The notes under the pieces were generated by a model. The model saw only the letters and a list, made by a program, of their open reading frames with translations, was not told the origin of the DNA and ran no database searches. DNA of 13,312 bases, taken from the NCBI GenBank assembly GCA_946886725.1, contig CAMPJF010000013.1:1-13312 (forward strand). Direction: 5' to 3'. The stretch is from an uncultured Candidatus Saccharibacteria bacterium (GTDB lineage Bacteria; Patescibacteria; Saccharimonadia; Saccharimonadales; UBA6022). This document shows, in pieces, positions 1 to 5,190 of the stretch (position 1 is the stretch's first letter; every line of letters starts with the position of its first letter). A program made the translations under genes and the position numbers.

Positions 1-196
1 CGTTTTTTGCGTTGATAACAACAACATAATCACCGCCATCCATGTGAGGAGTGTAGGTAGGCTTATATTTACCAATAAGGTACTTTGCGATCACAGTTGA
101 TACGCGACCTAGTGGTGCTTCGCTGGCGTCAATAAGGATCCAACGGCGAGAAATTTCGCTAGGTTTCTGTGAATAGGTCTTAGCATTAACAGACAT
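1..196 (-). CDS. rplM: 50S ribosomal protein L13 (N-terminal part, cut by window edge)
   Basis: L13 is an early-assembly protein of the large ribosomal subunit that binds 23S rRNA. The first 65 residues are visible; the rest lies beyond position 1. Recognisable family features are the RRWILIDASEAPLGRVST segment (residues 17-34), a basic KYLIGKYKPTYTP stretch, and HMDGGDYVVVINA, which matches the HxDxGDYVxVxNA motif of L13. The ATG at 196-194 shares its A with the TAA stop of rplQ (TAATG), and the Shine-Dalgarno AGGAGGTG lies 8 nt upstream inside the end of rplQ, so this start is well supported. A rplQ-rplM order is common, with rpsI usually next; rpsI would lie outside the window. Confidence 0.96.
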   Translation of the reverse strand, partial: MSVNAKTYSQKPSEISRRWILIDASEAPLGRVSTVIAKYLIGKYKPTYTPHMDGGDYVVVINAKN

Positions 197-588
197 TACG
201 CTTTCACCTCCTCTTTAGGTGCAGCTTTCAGTTCGTCAACGAATTCAATCGTTGCAAGCTGAGCACCGTCACCAACGCGAAGACGTGTTCGCTGAACGCG
301 TATGTGTCCGCTAGTTCGGCCAGTAAGCTGTGGTGCAATTTCGTCAACTAGTTTGAATGCAGCTGCCTGTGTAGACAATGCAGCAATCACTTGGCGACGG
401 TTATGCAAATCACCTTTTTTAGCTTTAGTAATGATTTTTTCAATGTAACGCACAAGCTCTTTGGCTTTAGGCAACGTTGTCTCGATCTTGTGGTGCAAGA
501 CGAGGCTTGTTGCTAAACCTTTTAGCAATGCGCGGCGCTGGTCGCGTTCGCGACCAAATTTGCGCCCTTTGTATCCGTGTCGATGCAT
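196..588 (-). CDS. rplQ: 50S ribosomal protein L17
   Basis: L17 is a large-subunit protein near the polypeptide exit. The 130-residue product has the family length and the classic N-terminus MHRHGYKGRKFGRERDQRRAL (compare MRHRKxGRKLxRxxxHRxAL), followed by the LLKGLATSLVLHHKIETTLPKAKELR-like segment at residues 21-46 and the C-terminal RTRLRVGDGAQLATIEFV. The last residues (ELKAAPKEEVKA) form a short charged tail. The start codon is 1 nt after the rpoA stop, with GGAG about 11 nt upstream inside rpoA. The stop overlaps the rplM start by one base. This is the usual final partner of rpoA in the alpha operon. Confidence 0.98.
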   Translation of the reverse strand: MHRHGYKGRKFGRERDQRRALLKGLATSLVLHHKIETTLPKAKELVRYIEKIITKAKKGDLHNRRQVIAALSTQAAAFKLVDEIAPQLTGRTSGHIRVQRTRLRVGDGAQLATIEFVDELKAAPKEEVKA

Positions 589-589
589 C

Positions 590-1513
590 TTAAAGCTCCA
601 GCTCCGCTAATTTATCTTTAACTTCATCAAGTGCTTTAGAGCCGAAGCCCTTTAGTTCGCGCAAATCTTGTTCGCTAAGTGTCACGAGGTCGTGAACAGT
701 ACGAATGTCATTGTTAATAAGCGCGTTAGCAGTACGAGCAGTCAAATTAAGTTCTTCGATTGAAGTATTTAATTCGCTGACTTCGTCTTCGCTCACTTGT
801 CCAAGTGCAGGTGCGGCTTCAACAGTTGTTGAACCAGCAAGTGCAGTGTATTGGTTTACTAGAACAGCAGCAGCCTCTTCGAATGCTTCACGTGGTGACA
901 ATGAGCCATCAGTATCAACAACAAGAAGGAGCTTGTCTAGGTTTGTTTCTTGACCAACACGAGTGTTGTCAACTTTGTATCGAACGCGAAGCACTGGGCT
1001 GAATACAGCGTCCAAAGCGATCATGTCGCTATGTAGGCGTGATTCACTGCTTTCTTCGATCGTTCGGTAGCCACGACCAGCTTCGACAACAAGGTCGATA
1101 ACGACAGTCTTCTTTGGATCATCGATAGTCGCAATAACCTGGTCTTTGTTGATAACTTCAACATCGGCTGTCGTCTTGATATCACCGGCAGTAATAACGC
1201 CAGCGCCTTTTTTCTCAAGACGTAGTTCGACAGGCTGGTCACTGTGGACTTTCAGGCGAACATTCTTGAGGTTAAGCATGATATCAACAACATCCTCTTT
1301 AACGCCTTCAACGGTCGTAAATTCGTGTGTTGCACCTTCAATACGAAACGCAACGATTGCTGCACCTTCGATACTTGAAAGCAATACGCGACGCAAGCTG
1401 TTGCCAAGTGTGTTACCGTAACCAGCGTGTAGCGGTTCGATTGCAAACGTTGCACTGGTAGCGCTGTGCTCGTCAATGTTCGCTAGTGCTGGGTTGTGAA
1501 TTACTTTTGTCAT
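590..1513 (-). CDS. rpoA: DNA-directed RNA polymerase subunit alpha
   Basis: The alpha subunit dimerises to nucleate RNA polymerase assembly and contacts promoter DNA and activators through its C-terminal domain. The product has 307 residues, close to the usual 310-330. The N-terminal domain (about 1-225) carries YGNTLGNSLRRVLLSS (32-47), EFTTVEGVKEDVVDIMLNLK (64-83), GRGY (146-149) and LSPREAFEEAA (205-215). A flexible linker follows (about 226-248). The C-terminal domain (250-307) has SIEELNLTARTANALINN and a helix-hairpin-helix LKGFGSKALDEVK (287-299), with an arginine in the position used for UP-element contact. AAGGAG lies 11 nt before the ATG. The gene sits between rpsD (21-nt gap) and rplQ (1-nt gap), as in most bacteria. 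Confidence 0.99.
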   Translation of the reverse strand: MTKVIHNPALANIDEHSATSATFAIEPLHAGYGNTLGNSLRRVLLSSIEGAAIVAFRIEGATHEFTTVEGVKEDVVDIMLNLKNVRLKVHSDQPVELRLEKKGAGVITAGDIKTTADVEVINKDQVIATIDDPKKTVVIDLVVEAGRGYRTIEESSESRLHSDMIALDAVFSPVLRVRYKVDNTRVGQETNLDKLLLVVDTDGSLSPREAFEEAAAVLVNQYTALAGSTTVEAAPALGQVSEDEVSELNTSIEELNLTARTANALINNDIRTVHDLVTLSEQDLRELKGFGSKALDEVKDKLAELEL

Positions 1514-1534
1514 ATGTTATTTCTCTCCTTACCC

Positions 1535-2161
1535 TTAACGTGAGTAATATTCAACGATTAGCTGCTCATTAATTTCGGCTTCTGCTTCTTCGCGCTTTGG
1601 AAGACCTGTAACATCGATTTTAAGCTTCTTAACATCGCTTTTTAGCCAGCTAAGTGGACCTTGGACCGAATTGCTCACAACATCATCAATTTGAGAGAAG
1701 TAACCTGATTTGACGCTTTTTGGACGAACGACGATTTCATCACCAGCTTTTAGGCGGATTGATGGAATGTCGACACGACGGCCGTTTAACATGAAGTGGC
1801 CGTGACCGACTAATTGTCGTGCTGCTCGACGGCTAGTCGCAAGACCAGCGCGGTAAACAGCGTTATCAAGACGTAATTCGAGGAACTGCAAGAGCAACTC
1901 ACCAGGAAGAACACCAGCACCACTTGCGCGGTTAGCTTCGTTCATTAGGCGTGCGAATTGCTTTTCAAGGAGACCGTACGTACGGCGAACTTTTTGCTTT
2001 TCGCGAAGTTGAATTGCGTATAGGCTTTGTTTGCCCTGGCGGCCATGAGCGTGCTGCCCTGGAATACCAGTTTTCTTAGCCATAATTTTGTGCGCCTTTG
2101 GATGAAGGGCATAGCCTTCGCGGCGGCTTTGTTTGACAATAGGAGAAGTATCTCGTGCCAT
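1535..2161 (-). CDS. rpsD: 30S ribosomal protein S4, zinc-ligand-free type
   Basis: S4 nucleates assembly of the 30S body by binding 16S rRNA, and in some bacteria represses the alpha operon. The product has 208 residues, typical for the family. The N-terminus is MARDTSPIVKQSRREG; then comes the PGQHAHGRQGKQSLYAIQLREKQKVRRTYG segment (34-63) and an S4 RNA-binding domain (about 95-145: LRLDNAVYRAGLATSRRAAR, HFMLNGRRVDIPS). The N-terminal part contains no cysteine, so the zinc knuckle of some S4 proteins is absent. The ATG lies 3 nt after the rpsK stop, and the Shine-Dalgarno GGAGGG is 8 nt upstream inside the end of rpsK. No separate promoter is visible here. Confidence 0.98.
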   Translation of the reverse strand: MARDTSPIVKQSRREGYALHPKAHKIMAKKTGIPGQHAHGRQGKQSLYAIQLREKQKVRRTYGLLEKQFARLMNEANRASGAGVLPGELLLQFLELRLDNAVYRAGLATSRRAARQLVGHGHFMLNGRRVDIPSIRLKAGDEIVVRPKSVKSGYFSQIDDVVSNSVQGPLSWLKSDVKKLKIDVTGLPKREEAEAEINEQLIVEYYSR

Positions 2162-2164
2162 GGA

Positions 2165-2557
2165 TTAAGCCCTCCGTGCCTTACGAGGACGAACGCCACC
2201 GTGAGGTACGCCAGTCACATCTTTAATACTATCGACGGTAATTTCGAAACCACCAAGTGCACGAACTGCAGCATCACGGCCAAGTCCAACGCCCTTGATA
2301 AAGACATCTACAGCGCTTAGGCCGTATGAGCTTTTAACGATTTCAGCAGCTTTTTCGGCTGCAACCTGAGCTGCATATGCAGTACCCTTTTTGCTTCCGC
2401 GGAAGCCACAAGCGCCTGCACTTGCTGCTGCAAGTACGTTACCTTTTTTATCTGTGAACGTAATAATCGTGTTATTAAACGTTGCTTGAACGTGCAGCTG
2501 ACCAGAAGGAACTGATCGGCGCTGCTTCTTACGAGTTGTAGTCTTTGCATCTGCCAT
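2165..2557 (-). CDS. rpsK: 30S ribosomal protein S11
   Basis: S11 is part of the 30S platform and lines the E-site/mRNA path. The 130-residue product has the family length. Diagnostic stretches are GQLHVQATFNNTIITFTDKKG (19-39), SAGACGFRGSKKGTAYAAQVAAE (46-68), the GVGLGRDAAVRAL loop and the strongly conserved C-terminal DVTGVPHGGVRPRKARR. The N-terminus (MADAKTTTRKKQRRS) is the usual basic tail. AAAGGAA lies 10-11 nt before the ATG. The gene follows rpsM by 15 nt and precedes rpsD by 3 nt in the standard alpha-operon order. Confidence 0.99.
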   Translation of the reverse strand: MADAKTTTRKKQRRSVPSGQLHVQATFNNTIITFTDKKGNVLAAASAGACGFRGSKKGTAYAAQVAAEKAAEIVKSSYGLSAVDVFIKGVGLGRDAAVRALGGFEITVDSIKDVTGVPHGGVRPRKARRA

Positions 2558-2572
2558 AATCTATATTCCTTT

Positions 2573-2959
2573 CTACGTCTTAGACGCTGCTTTCTTTTGC
2601 GTACCGCCCACTGCCACTGATTTACCCTTACGAGTTCGTGCGTTCGTACGGGTACGTTGACCGTTGACTGGAAGTCCTGCTTTGTGTCGCAATCCGCGAT
2701 AAGCACCAACATCCTTCAGACGCTTAATATTATTTGTTACCAAGCGCTGTAGGTCGCCTTCCACGGTATAATCGGCATCGATTATCTCGCGTAGTCGTTG
2801 TTCTTCAGCCTCGGTGAGATCTTTCACCCGAGTGGTCGGCTCAATTTTTGCCGCCGCAAGGATGGTCGATGCGAAGTGTGGACCGATGCCGTATACATAC
2901 GTCAATGCGATCTGCACTTGCTTTTCAGATGGAATGACAATTCCAGCTATTCGAGCCAT
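2573..2959 (-). CDS. rpsM: 30S ribosomal protein S13
   Basis: S13 sits in the head of the 30S subunit, contacts the P-site tRNA and forms bridges to the 50S subunit. The 128-residue product starts [21 protein letters not shown] and has the family's [12 protein letters not shown] helix-turn-helix region. It continues with the [24 protein letters not shown] motif (residues about 90-113), the signature of the S13 C-terminus, and ends in a basic lysine/alanine tail. The ATG is 2 nt after the rpmJ stop, with AGG and AGGG runs 8-15 nt upstream. It is the third gene of the infA-led transcription unit. Confidence 0.98.
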   Translation of the reverse strand: MARIAGIVIPSEKQVQIALTYVYGIGPHFASTILAAAKIEPTTRVKDLTEAEEQRLREIIDADYTVEGDLQRLVTNNIKRLKDVGAYRGLRHKAGLPVNGQRTRTNARTRKGKSVAVGGTQKKAASKT

Positions 2960-2961
2960 GC

Positions 2962-3078
2962 TTAACCCTGCCTTTGCTTATTTTTAGGTTTCTTCTTGTT
3001 GATAACCGTCAACCGACCTTTACGTCGGATCAACTGATCATCGGGACTGATTTTTTTGACACTCGCACGAACTTTCAT
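2962..3078 (-). CDS. rpmJ: 50S ribosomal protein L36, zinc-ligand-free form
   Basis: This short gene encodes 38 residues, exactly the usual L36 length: [20 protein letters not shown] followed by [18 protein letters not shown]. The frame MKVRASVKK...KHKQRQG of canonical L36 is preserved at both ends. The three cysteines and one histidine that hold zinc in the common form are replaced: Ser11, Asp14, Asn27 and Asn33 occupy about those places. It is therefore a 'C-minus' L36, which is known in bacteria adapted to low zinc or lacking zinc paralogues. It lies between infA (31-nt gap) and rpsM (2-nt gap), the standard place. A CTGGAG sits 12 nt before the ATG, a longer spacing than usual. Confidence 0.95.
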   Translation of the reverse strand: MKVRASVKKISPDDQLIRRKGRLTVINKKKPKNKQRQG

Positions 3079-3109
3079 GAGCGCTGCAAACTCCAGTTTT
3101 CCTTTAAAT

Positions 3110-3334
3110 TTAATCTCTCATGCGGAAACTGATTCTGCCCTTCGTAAGATCGTAAGGGGTCAACTCAACTTCCACCTTATCGCCTGGTACAAGTCGGATA
3201 TAATGCTTGCGCATTTTACCTGAAATGTGGGCGATAATCGTATGGCCATTCTCCAATTCGACTTTAAATTGAGTATTAGGCAGTGCTTCCACTACCTTTC
3301 CCTGCAATTTAATTACTTCTTTTTGACTAGCCAT
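3110..3334 (-). CDS. infA: Translation initiation factor IF-1
   Basis: IF-1 occupies the ribosomal A site during initiation. The 74-residue product is the typical size and is a single OB-fold (S1-like) domain: [20 protein letters not shown], then [48 protein letters not shown]. The [30 protein letters not shown] pattern is diagnostic. There is no purine-rich Shine-Dalgarno in the 20 nt before the ATG (…CTACTACTGTAACTT), unlike almost every other gene here, and a near-consensus -10 ends only 16 nt upstream. The gene therefore may be translated from a nearly leaderless mRNA. It opens the alpha operon, the common position after secY/adk/map; here adk and map are absent. Confidence 0.98.
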   Translation of the reverse strand: MASQKEVIKLQGKVVEALPNTQFKVELENGHTIIAHISGKMRKHYIRLVPGDKVEVELTPYDLTKGRISFRMRD

Positions 3335-3349
3335 AAGTTACAGTAGTAG

Positions 3350-3378
3350 ATTATACACGAAACTACGGTGCGCGTAAA
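3350..3378 (-). promoter_or_regulatory. Candidate promoter P2, proximal to infA
   Basis: On the minus strand a perfect -10 TATAAT (3355-3350) is preceded, 17 nt away, by a -35-like TTTACG (3378-3373; 4 of 6 matches to TTGACA). Transcription would begin near 3343, leaving only about 8 nt before the infA ATG. The assignment is from sequence match alone. Confidence 0.65.
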
Positions 3379-3436
3379 GCACTTTTAGATACATTCCGCT
3401 AAGCTACCCGCTTTGGTGGAATTTATTAATAGTCTT

Positions 3437-3464
3437 ATTGTACCTAACCGTGCGATTTCGTCAA
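3437..3464 (-). promoter_or_regulatory. Candidate promoter P1, distal to infA
   Basis: On the minus strand TTGACG (3464-3459) and TACAAT (3442-3437) are separated by 16 nt; each matches the sigma-70 consensus at 5 of 6 bases. The start would be near 3430, giving a leader of about 95 nt for infA. That leader contains an ATTCC/GGAAT inverted repeat (3393-3397 with 3418-3422) enclosing a nested AAGC/GCTT pair, and the P2 promoter lies at its 3' end. Confidence 0.6.
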
Positions 3465-3477
3465 GTAAGTTACGTAC

Positions 3478-3525
3478 TTATCTCTTCGTCACTAAAGACA
3501 GCATGCTGTAGTAAAAAAGAGATAA
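3478..3525. repeat. 9-bp inverted repeat enclosing a perfect 12-bp palindrome
   Basis: TTATCTCTT (3478-3486) and AAGAGATAA (3517-3525) are perfect reverse complements. The enclosed 30 nt carry an ACT/AGT pair and, at the centre, the palindrome ACAGCATGCTGT (3498-3509). The left arm overlaps a smaller TAAGT/ACTTA repeat (3466-3480). The element lies just upstream of promoter P1. It could be an RNA hairpin at the end of the transcript from the 151-residue gene, or a dyad-symmetric protein-binding site; the sequence does not decide between them. Confidence 0.6.
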
Positions 3526-3585
3526 GGACAGAGAGGCATGCGCCGCTTGCCGTCCTTACCGTGTTAGAGGGTAGGTGCGGCAAGC
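3523..3585 (-). terminator. Overlapping hairpins, terminator-like, after the 151-residue gene
   Basis: Reading the minus strand, CGGCAAGC-type arms (3578-3585 with 3545-3552, 8 bp) form one hairpin. TAAGGAC arms (3552-3558 with 3523-3529, 7 bp, plus an inner GGCA/TGCC) form another, which is followed by TCTCTTTTTT. The two hairpins compete because position 3552 and the adjoining bases are shared. The second resembles an intrinsic terminator for the gene ending at 3620; the first would act against it. The stretch 3586-3619 holds another small CGCT/AGCG stem-loop. Function is inferred from shape only. Confidence 0.45.
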
Positions 3586-3619
3586 ACGTTACGCGCTTCG
3601 GAGCGTTACAGACATTCTA

Positions 3620-4075
3620 TCACCACTCCACAGAAGAGACGACTAGCTTGTCGTCCGTTCTAGCAAGTCCGATAGTGTAGCCGCCCATCTTATAGGCGAA
3701 TGTTATTGCATCCACCGCGCTAACATCTTCGAGGCCAATAATCTTGCCATTCTCGTTAATCGTCGCAACAGATTGTGCGATAATAGACAACTCGAAATCA
3801 ATTTTATTGGCTCCGTGGGGTGCGAGCATATTTATTACTAGCCGCAATGGACTTAATTGTCGCAAATACCAACGAACTTCCAGCATAGCTAGACGCCCGA
3901 TAAGCGGCCGTAATCTGCGCTTAAGATCAAGGACGGCTCGCTCACGCTCTACTGCCATCAATCTGTTGCCTTCGCGCAACTTTTGATCAGCCTCCCGCTG
4001 CTGCTTTGGTGATACGTACGGCTGTGTGCTTATGAGCCAACTCTCGACGAGAAGGTCCATCCCACTGCGATACAT
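3620..4075 (-). CDS. Uncharacterised 151-residue helical protein
   Basis: I do not recognise this family. The frame stays open back to an ATG at 4123, but the best start is the ATG at 4075, because AGAGAGG sits 6 nt before it while the upstream ATGs (4123, 4093) have no Shine-Dalgarno. The product begins MYRSGMDLLVESW. Residues 22-82 are rich in Arg, Lys, Glu and Leu and probably form long basic helices (QQREADQKLREGNRL, ERERAVLDLKRRLRPL). The C-terminal part (100-151) looks beta-rich (ATINENGKIIGLEDV, ITFAYKMGGYTIGLA). There is no signal peptide, membrane segment or cysteine. It has its own candidate promoter (4139-4167) and is followed by overlapping hairpins. It occupies the adk/map position between secY and infA. 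Confidence 0.75.
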   Translation of the reverse strand: MYRSGMDLLVESWLISTQPYVSPKQQREADQKLREGNRLMAVERERAVLDLKRRLRPLIGRLAMLEVRWYLRQLSPLRLVINMLAPHGANKIDFELSIIAQSVATINENGKIIGLEDVSAVDAITFAYKMGGYTIGLARTDDKLVVSSVEW

Positions 4076-4138
4076 TCCGTTCCTCTCTGTCATAATTTGC
4101 CCCGGCGACACCCAAAAAAGCACCGTCGGCTACGCGAG

Positions 4139-4167
4139 ATTATGTCATACGATTCCAACACAGACAA
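4139..4167 (-). promoter_or_regulatory. Candidate promoter for the 151-residue gene
   Basis: Minus strand TTGTCT (4167-4162), a 17-nt spacer, and CATAAT (4144-4139) preceded by TGA, which makes an extended -10 (TGACATAAT). The start would be near 4132, about 57 nt before the chosen ATG at 4075. It lies directly after the long hairpin terminator of the preceding gene, as expected for a new transcription unit. Confidence 0.6.
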
Positions 4168-4204
4168 GCAGAAGCGACATTATCATTTATTCGACATAGT
4201 AAAA

Positions 4205-4259
4205 GCCACCGAACGACGCCTCGCTGCAGTACTGCAAGCGCATGGCGTCATTCGGTGGC
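4205..4259 (-). terminator. Long intrinsic terminator after the 104-residue gene
   Basis: GCCACCGAA (4205-4213) pairs with TTCGGTGGC (4251-4259), and GACGCC (4215-4220) with GGCGTC (4244-4249). The single unmatched position between the two stems (4214/4250) is a C-A mismatch on the plus strand but a G-U wobble in minus-strand RNA, so the 16-bp stem is continuous only in the minus transcript. The loop carries a perfect palindrome TGCAGTACTGCA (4225-4236). Minus-strand TTTT follows immediately (4204-4201). This fits a terminator for the gene ending at 4288. Confidence 0.7.
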
Positions 4260-4287
4260 ATTATAGAGAAAGGATTAAGGGGCAGGA

Positions 4288-4602
4288 TTAGTGAACAGAC
4301 GAGCGGCCAGTGCCGAGCGTGCGTGCAGTAAACGCAACACTTCTTTCGATTGCAGCGATTTCACTGACTGTTTTTGCGAGCTCAACCTCTGACAGGCTTT
4401 TGAAGTACGAAACCTCTTCTTCCTGTGCAAGAACGCACGGATCAACGCTGTTGCCACAGGTCTGTATTTCGTTCGTAATACGCCCAAGTAGACTTGCGAG
4501 ACCGGAAATTTCAAACTCGAGAGCTTTCTTTTTCGCGATACGCGTATCGCGAACACTGGCATCCTTGCGCAGAATAGCAGGGTTTACAATTTCAAGCAGC
4601 AT
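4288..4602 (-). CDS. Uncharacterised 104-residue helical protein
   Basis: I do not recognise the family. The ATG at 4602 has AGAGGA 6-7 nt upstream, a good Shine-Dalgarno, which is the main reason to accept this frame over the overlapping ones on either strand. The product is predominantly helical (KKKALEFEISGLASLLGRITNEI at about 24-46; EEEVSYFKSLSEVELAKTVSEIAAIERSVAF at about 61-91) with a short loop holding two cysteines, Cys49 and Cys56 (CGNSVDPC). This helix-loop-helix arrangement suggests a small hairpin or coiled coil, possibly with a disulfide or metal at the turn. There is no signal peptide or membrane segment. It follows the 118-residue gene and is closed by a strong hairpin at 4205-4259. 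Confidence 0.65.
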   Translation of the reverse strand: MLLEIVNPAILRKDASVRDTRIAKKKALEFEISGLASLLGRITNEIQTCGNSVDPCVLAQEEEVSYFKSLSEVELAKTVSEIAAIERSVAFTARTLGTGRSSVH

Positions 4603-4615
4603 GACACTTCCTCTT

Positions 4616-4678
4616 TCAGTAAAAGGTCGTCGAAGGAGCTACGTTCGCGTTATTCAGCGTTCCGCCTAAAAGCGACAT
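4616..4678 (-). CDS. Possible 20-residue peptide between the 118- and 104-residue genes
   Basis: An ATG at 4678 is preceded by AGAGGAG (5-nt spacing if AGAGG is taken as the core) and opens a frame of 20 codons ending in TGA at 4618-4616: MSLLGGTLNNANVAPSTTFY. It fills much of the 103-nt gap between the two neighbouring genes and ends 13 nt before the next ATG, close to that gene's Shine-Dalgarno. It may be a leader peptide or a small protein, or the ribosome site may be chance. Nothing in its composition reveals a role. Confidence 0.35.
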   Translation of the reverse strand: MSLLGGTLNNANVAPSTTFY

Positions 4679-4705
4679 GCACTCCTCTGACGGCCTTGTT
4701 GTTGA

Positions 4706-5062
4706 TTAGATGTATGCGGACTCCTGACTTGCTATCCGCCGCTTACCAGAAACGGGGAGTTTACCAAGTCGAAGATTGAGACTAGCTTGCTCGCTAATCA
4801 GAGTGCTTACCCTGCTCTTTCGGTATAGCAGTTCGTCATTGATCAGCTCAACGGTGCTTTCTGTGATTTCATCAAGACGCTCAAACGAAGCCTTGAACCA
4901 CGTCAGTTTGTCGTGCCGTATGCGAAGATCCTTGATCAGCCGATTCTGTTCCTCGAGTTCGCCGTCGATCTGGAGGAGACGTGCTTCGATCTTGTCGCGC
5001 TGGGATGGGAAGTGTTTGTCAACGAATGCTTGAAACCACATGATTACCGTATGAAACCACAT
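4706..5062 (-). CDS. Uncharacterised 118-residue coiled-coil protein
   Basis: I do not recognise the family. AAGGA lies 8 nt before the ATG at 5062. After a short aromatic N-terminus (MWFHTVIMWFQAFVDKHFP) the protein is highly charged and helical: QRDKIEARLLQIDGELEEQN at about 21-40 and a second helix over about 56-100 (FERLDEITESTVELINDELL, then SRVSTLISEQASLNLRL). Two antiparallel helices are plausible. The N-terminus could associate with a membrane surface, but there is no true transmembrane span. The gene begins just after the secY terminator and leads a small cluster with the 104-residue gene. The start region contains a duplicated segment (see the repeat at 5031-5064), which offers a second in-frame ATG at 5041. 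Confidence 0.7.
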   Translation of the reverse strand: MWFHTVIMWFQAFVDKHFPSQRDKIEARLLQIDGELEEQNRLIKDLRIRHDKLTWFKASFERLDEITESTVELINDELLYRKSRVSTLISEQASLNLRLGKLPVSGKRRIASQESAYI

Positions 5063-5064
5063 GA
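5031..5064. repeat. 13-bp direct repeat duplicating the start of the 118-residue gene
   Basis: TGAAACCACATGA occurs at 5031-5043 and 5052-5064, 21 nt apart (exactly seven codons). On the coding strand this gives two in-frame copies of ATG-TGG-TTT-CA, so residues 1-3 (MWF) recur at 8-10. Only the upstream ATG has a Shine-Dalgarno. Confidence 0.8.
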
Positions 5065-5085
5065 CTTAATCCTTTCAATAAAAAT

Positions 5086-5114
5086 ACACCGTTCACTCTT
5101 AGCGCGAACGGTGT
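5086..5114 (-). terminator. Intrinsic terminator after secY
   Basis: ACACCGTTC (5086-5094) and GAACGGTGT (5106-5114) form a perfect 9-bp stem with an 11-nt loop. In the minus transcript it is followed by ATTTTTATT. It lies 77 nt after the secY stop and ends only 23 nt before the ATG of the 118-residue gene, so it can also act as an attenuator for that gene. Confidence 0.85.
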
Positions 5115-5156
5115 TTGGGCGTTTCGTGTCGATCAGGGTTACTTGGACCGTATATT

Positions 5157-5165
5157 GTTATACCA
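5157..5165 (-). promoter_or_regulatory. Candidate extended -10 promoter between secY and its terminator
   Basis: Minus strand TGGTATAAC (5165-5157) fits the extended -10 pattern TGnTATAAT with one mismatch. A TTGACG at 5180-5175 is only 12 nt away, too close to serve as a normal -35. A transcript from here would pass through the hairpin at 5086-5114 before reaching the 118-residue gene. Confidence 0.35.
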
Positions 5166-5190
5166 CACCCAGATCGTCAAGAAAAGGCTT

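Noticed and set aside
3335..3619. tmRNA, SRP RNA, RNase P RNA or tRNA in the structured gap
   Set aside because: I looked for their conserved sequence cores and saw none; only inverted repeats and promoter elements are visible.
4076..4123. Longer start for the 151-residue gene
   Set aside because: The ATGs at 4123 and 4093 lack a Shine-Dalgarno, whereas the ATG at 4075 follows AGAGAGG.
4097..4291. Plus-strand open frame of 64 codons
   Set aside because: It translates through the 16-bp hairpin at 4205-4259, has no Shine-Dalgarno, and overlaps the promoter of the 151-residue gene on the other strand.
4310..4669. Plus-strand open frame of 119 codons
   Set aside because: Antisense to the 104-residue gene, which has a good ribosome site; the plus product is an unstructured Ser/Arg-rich sequence typical of a shadow frame.
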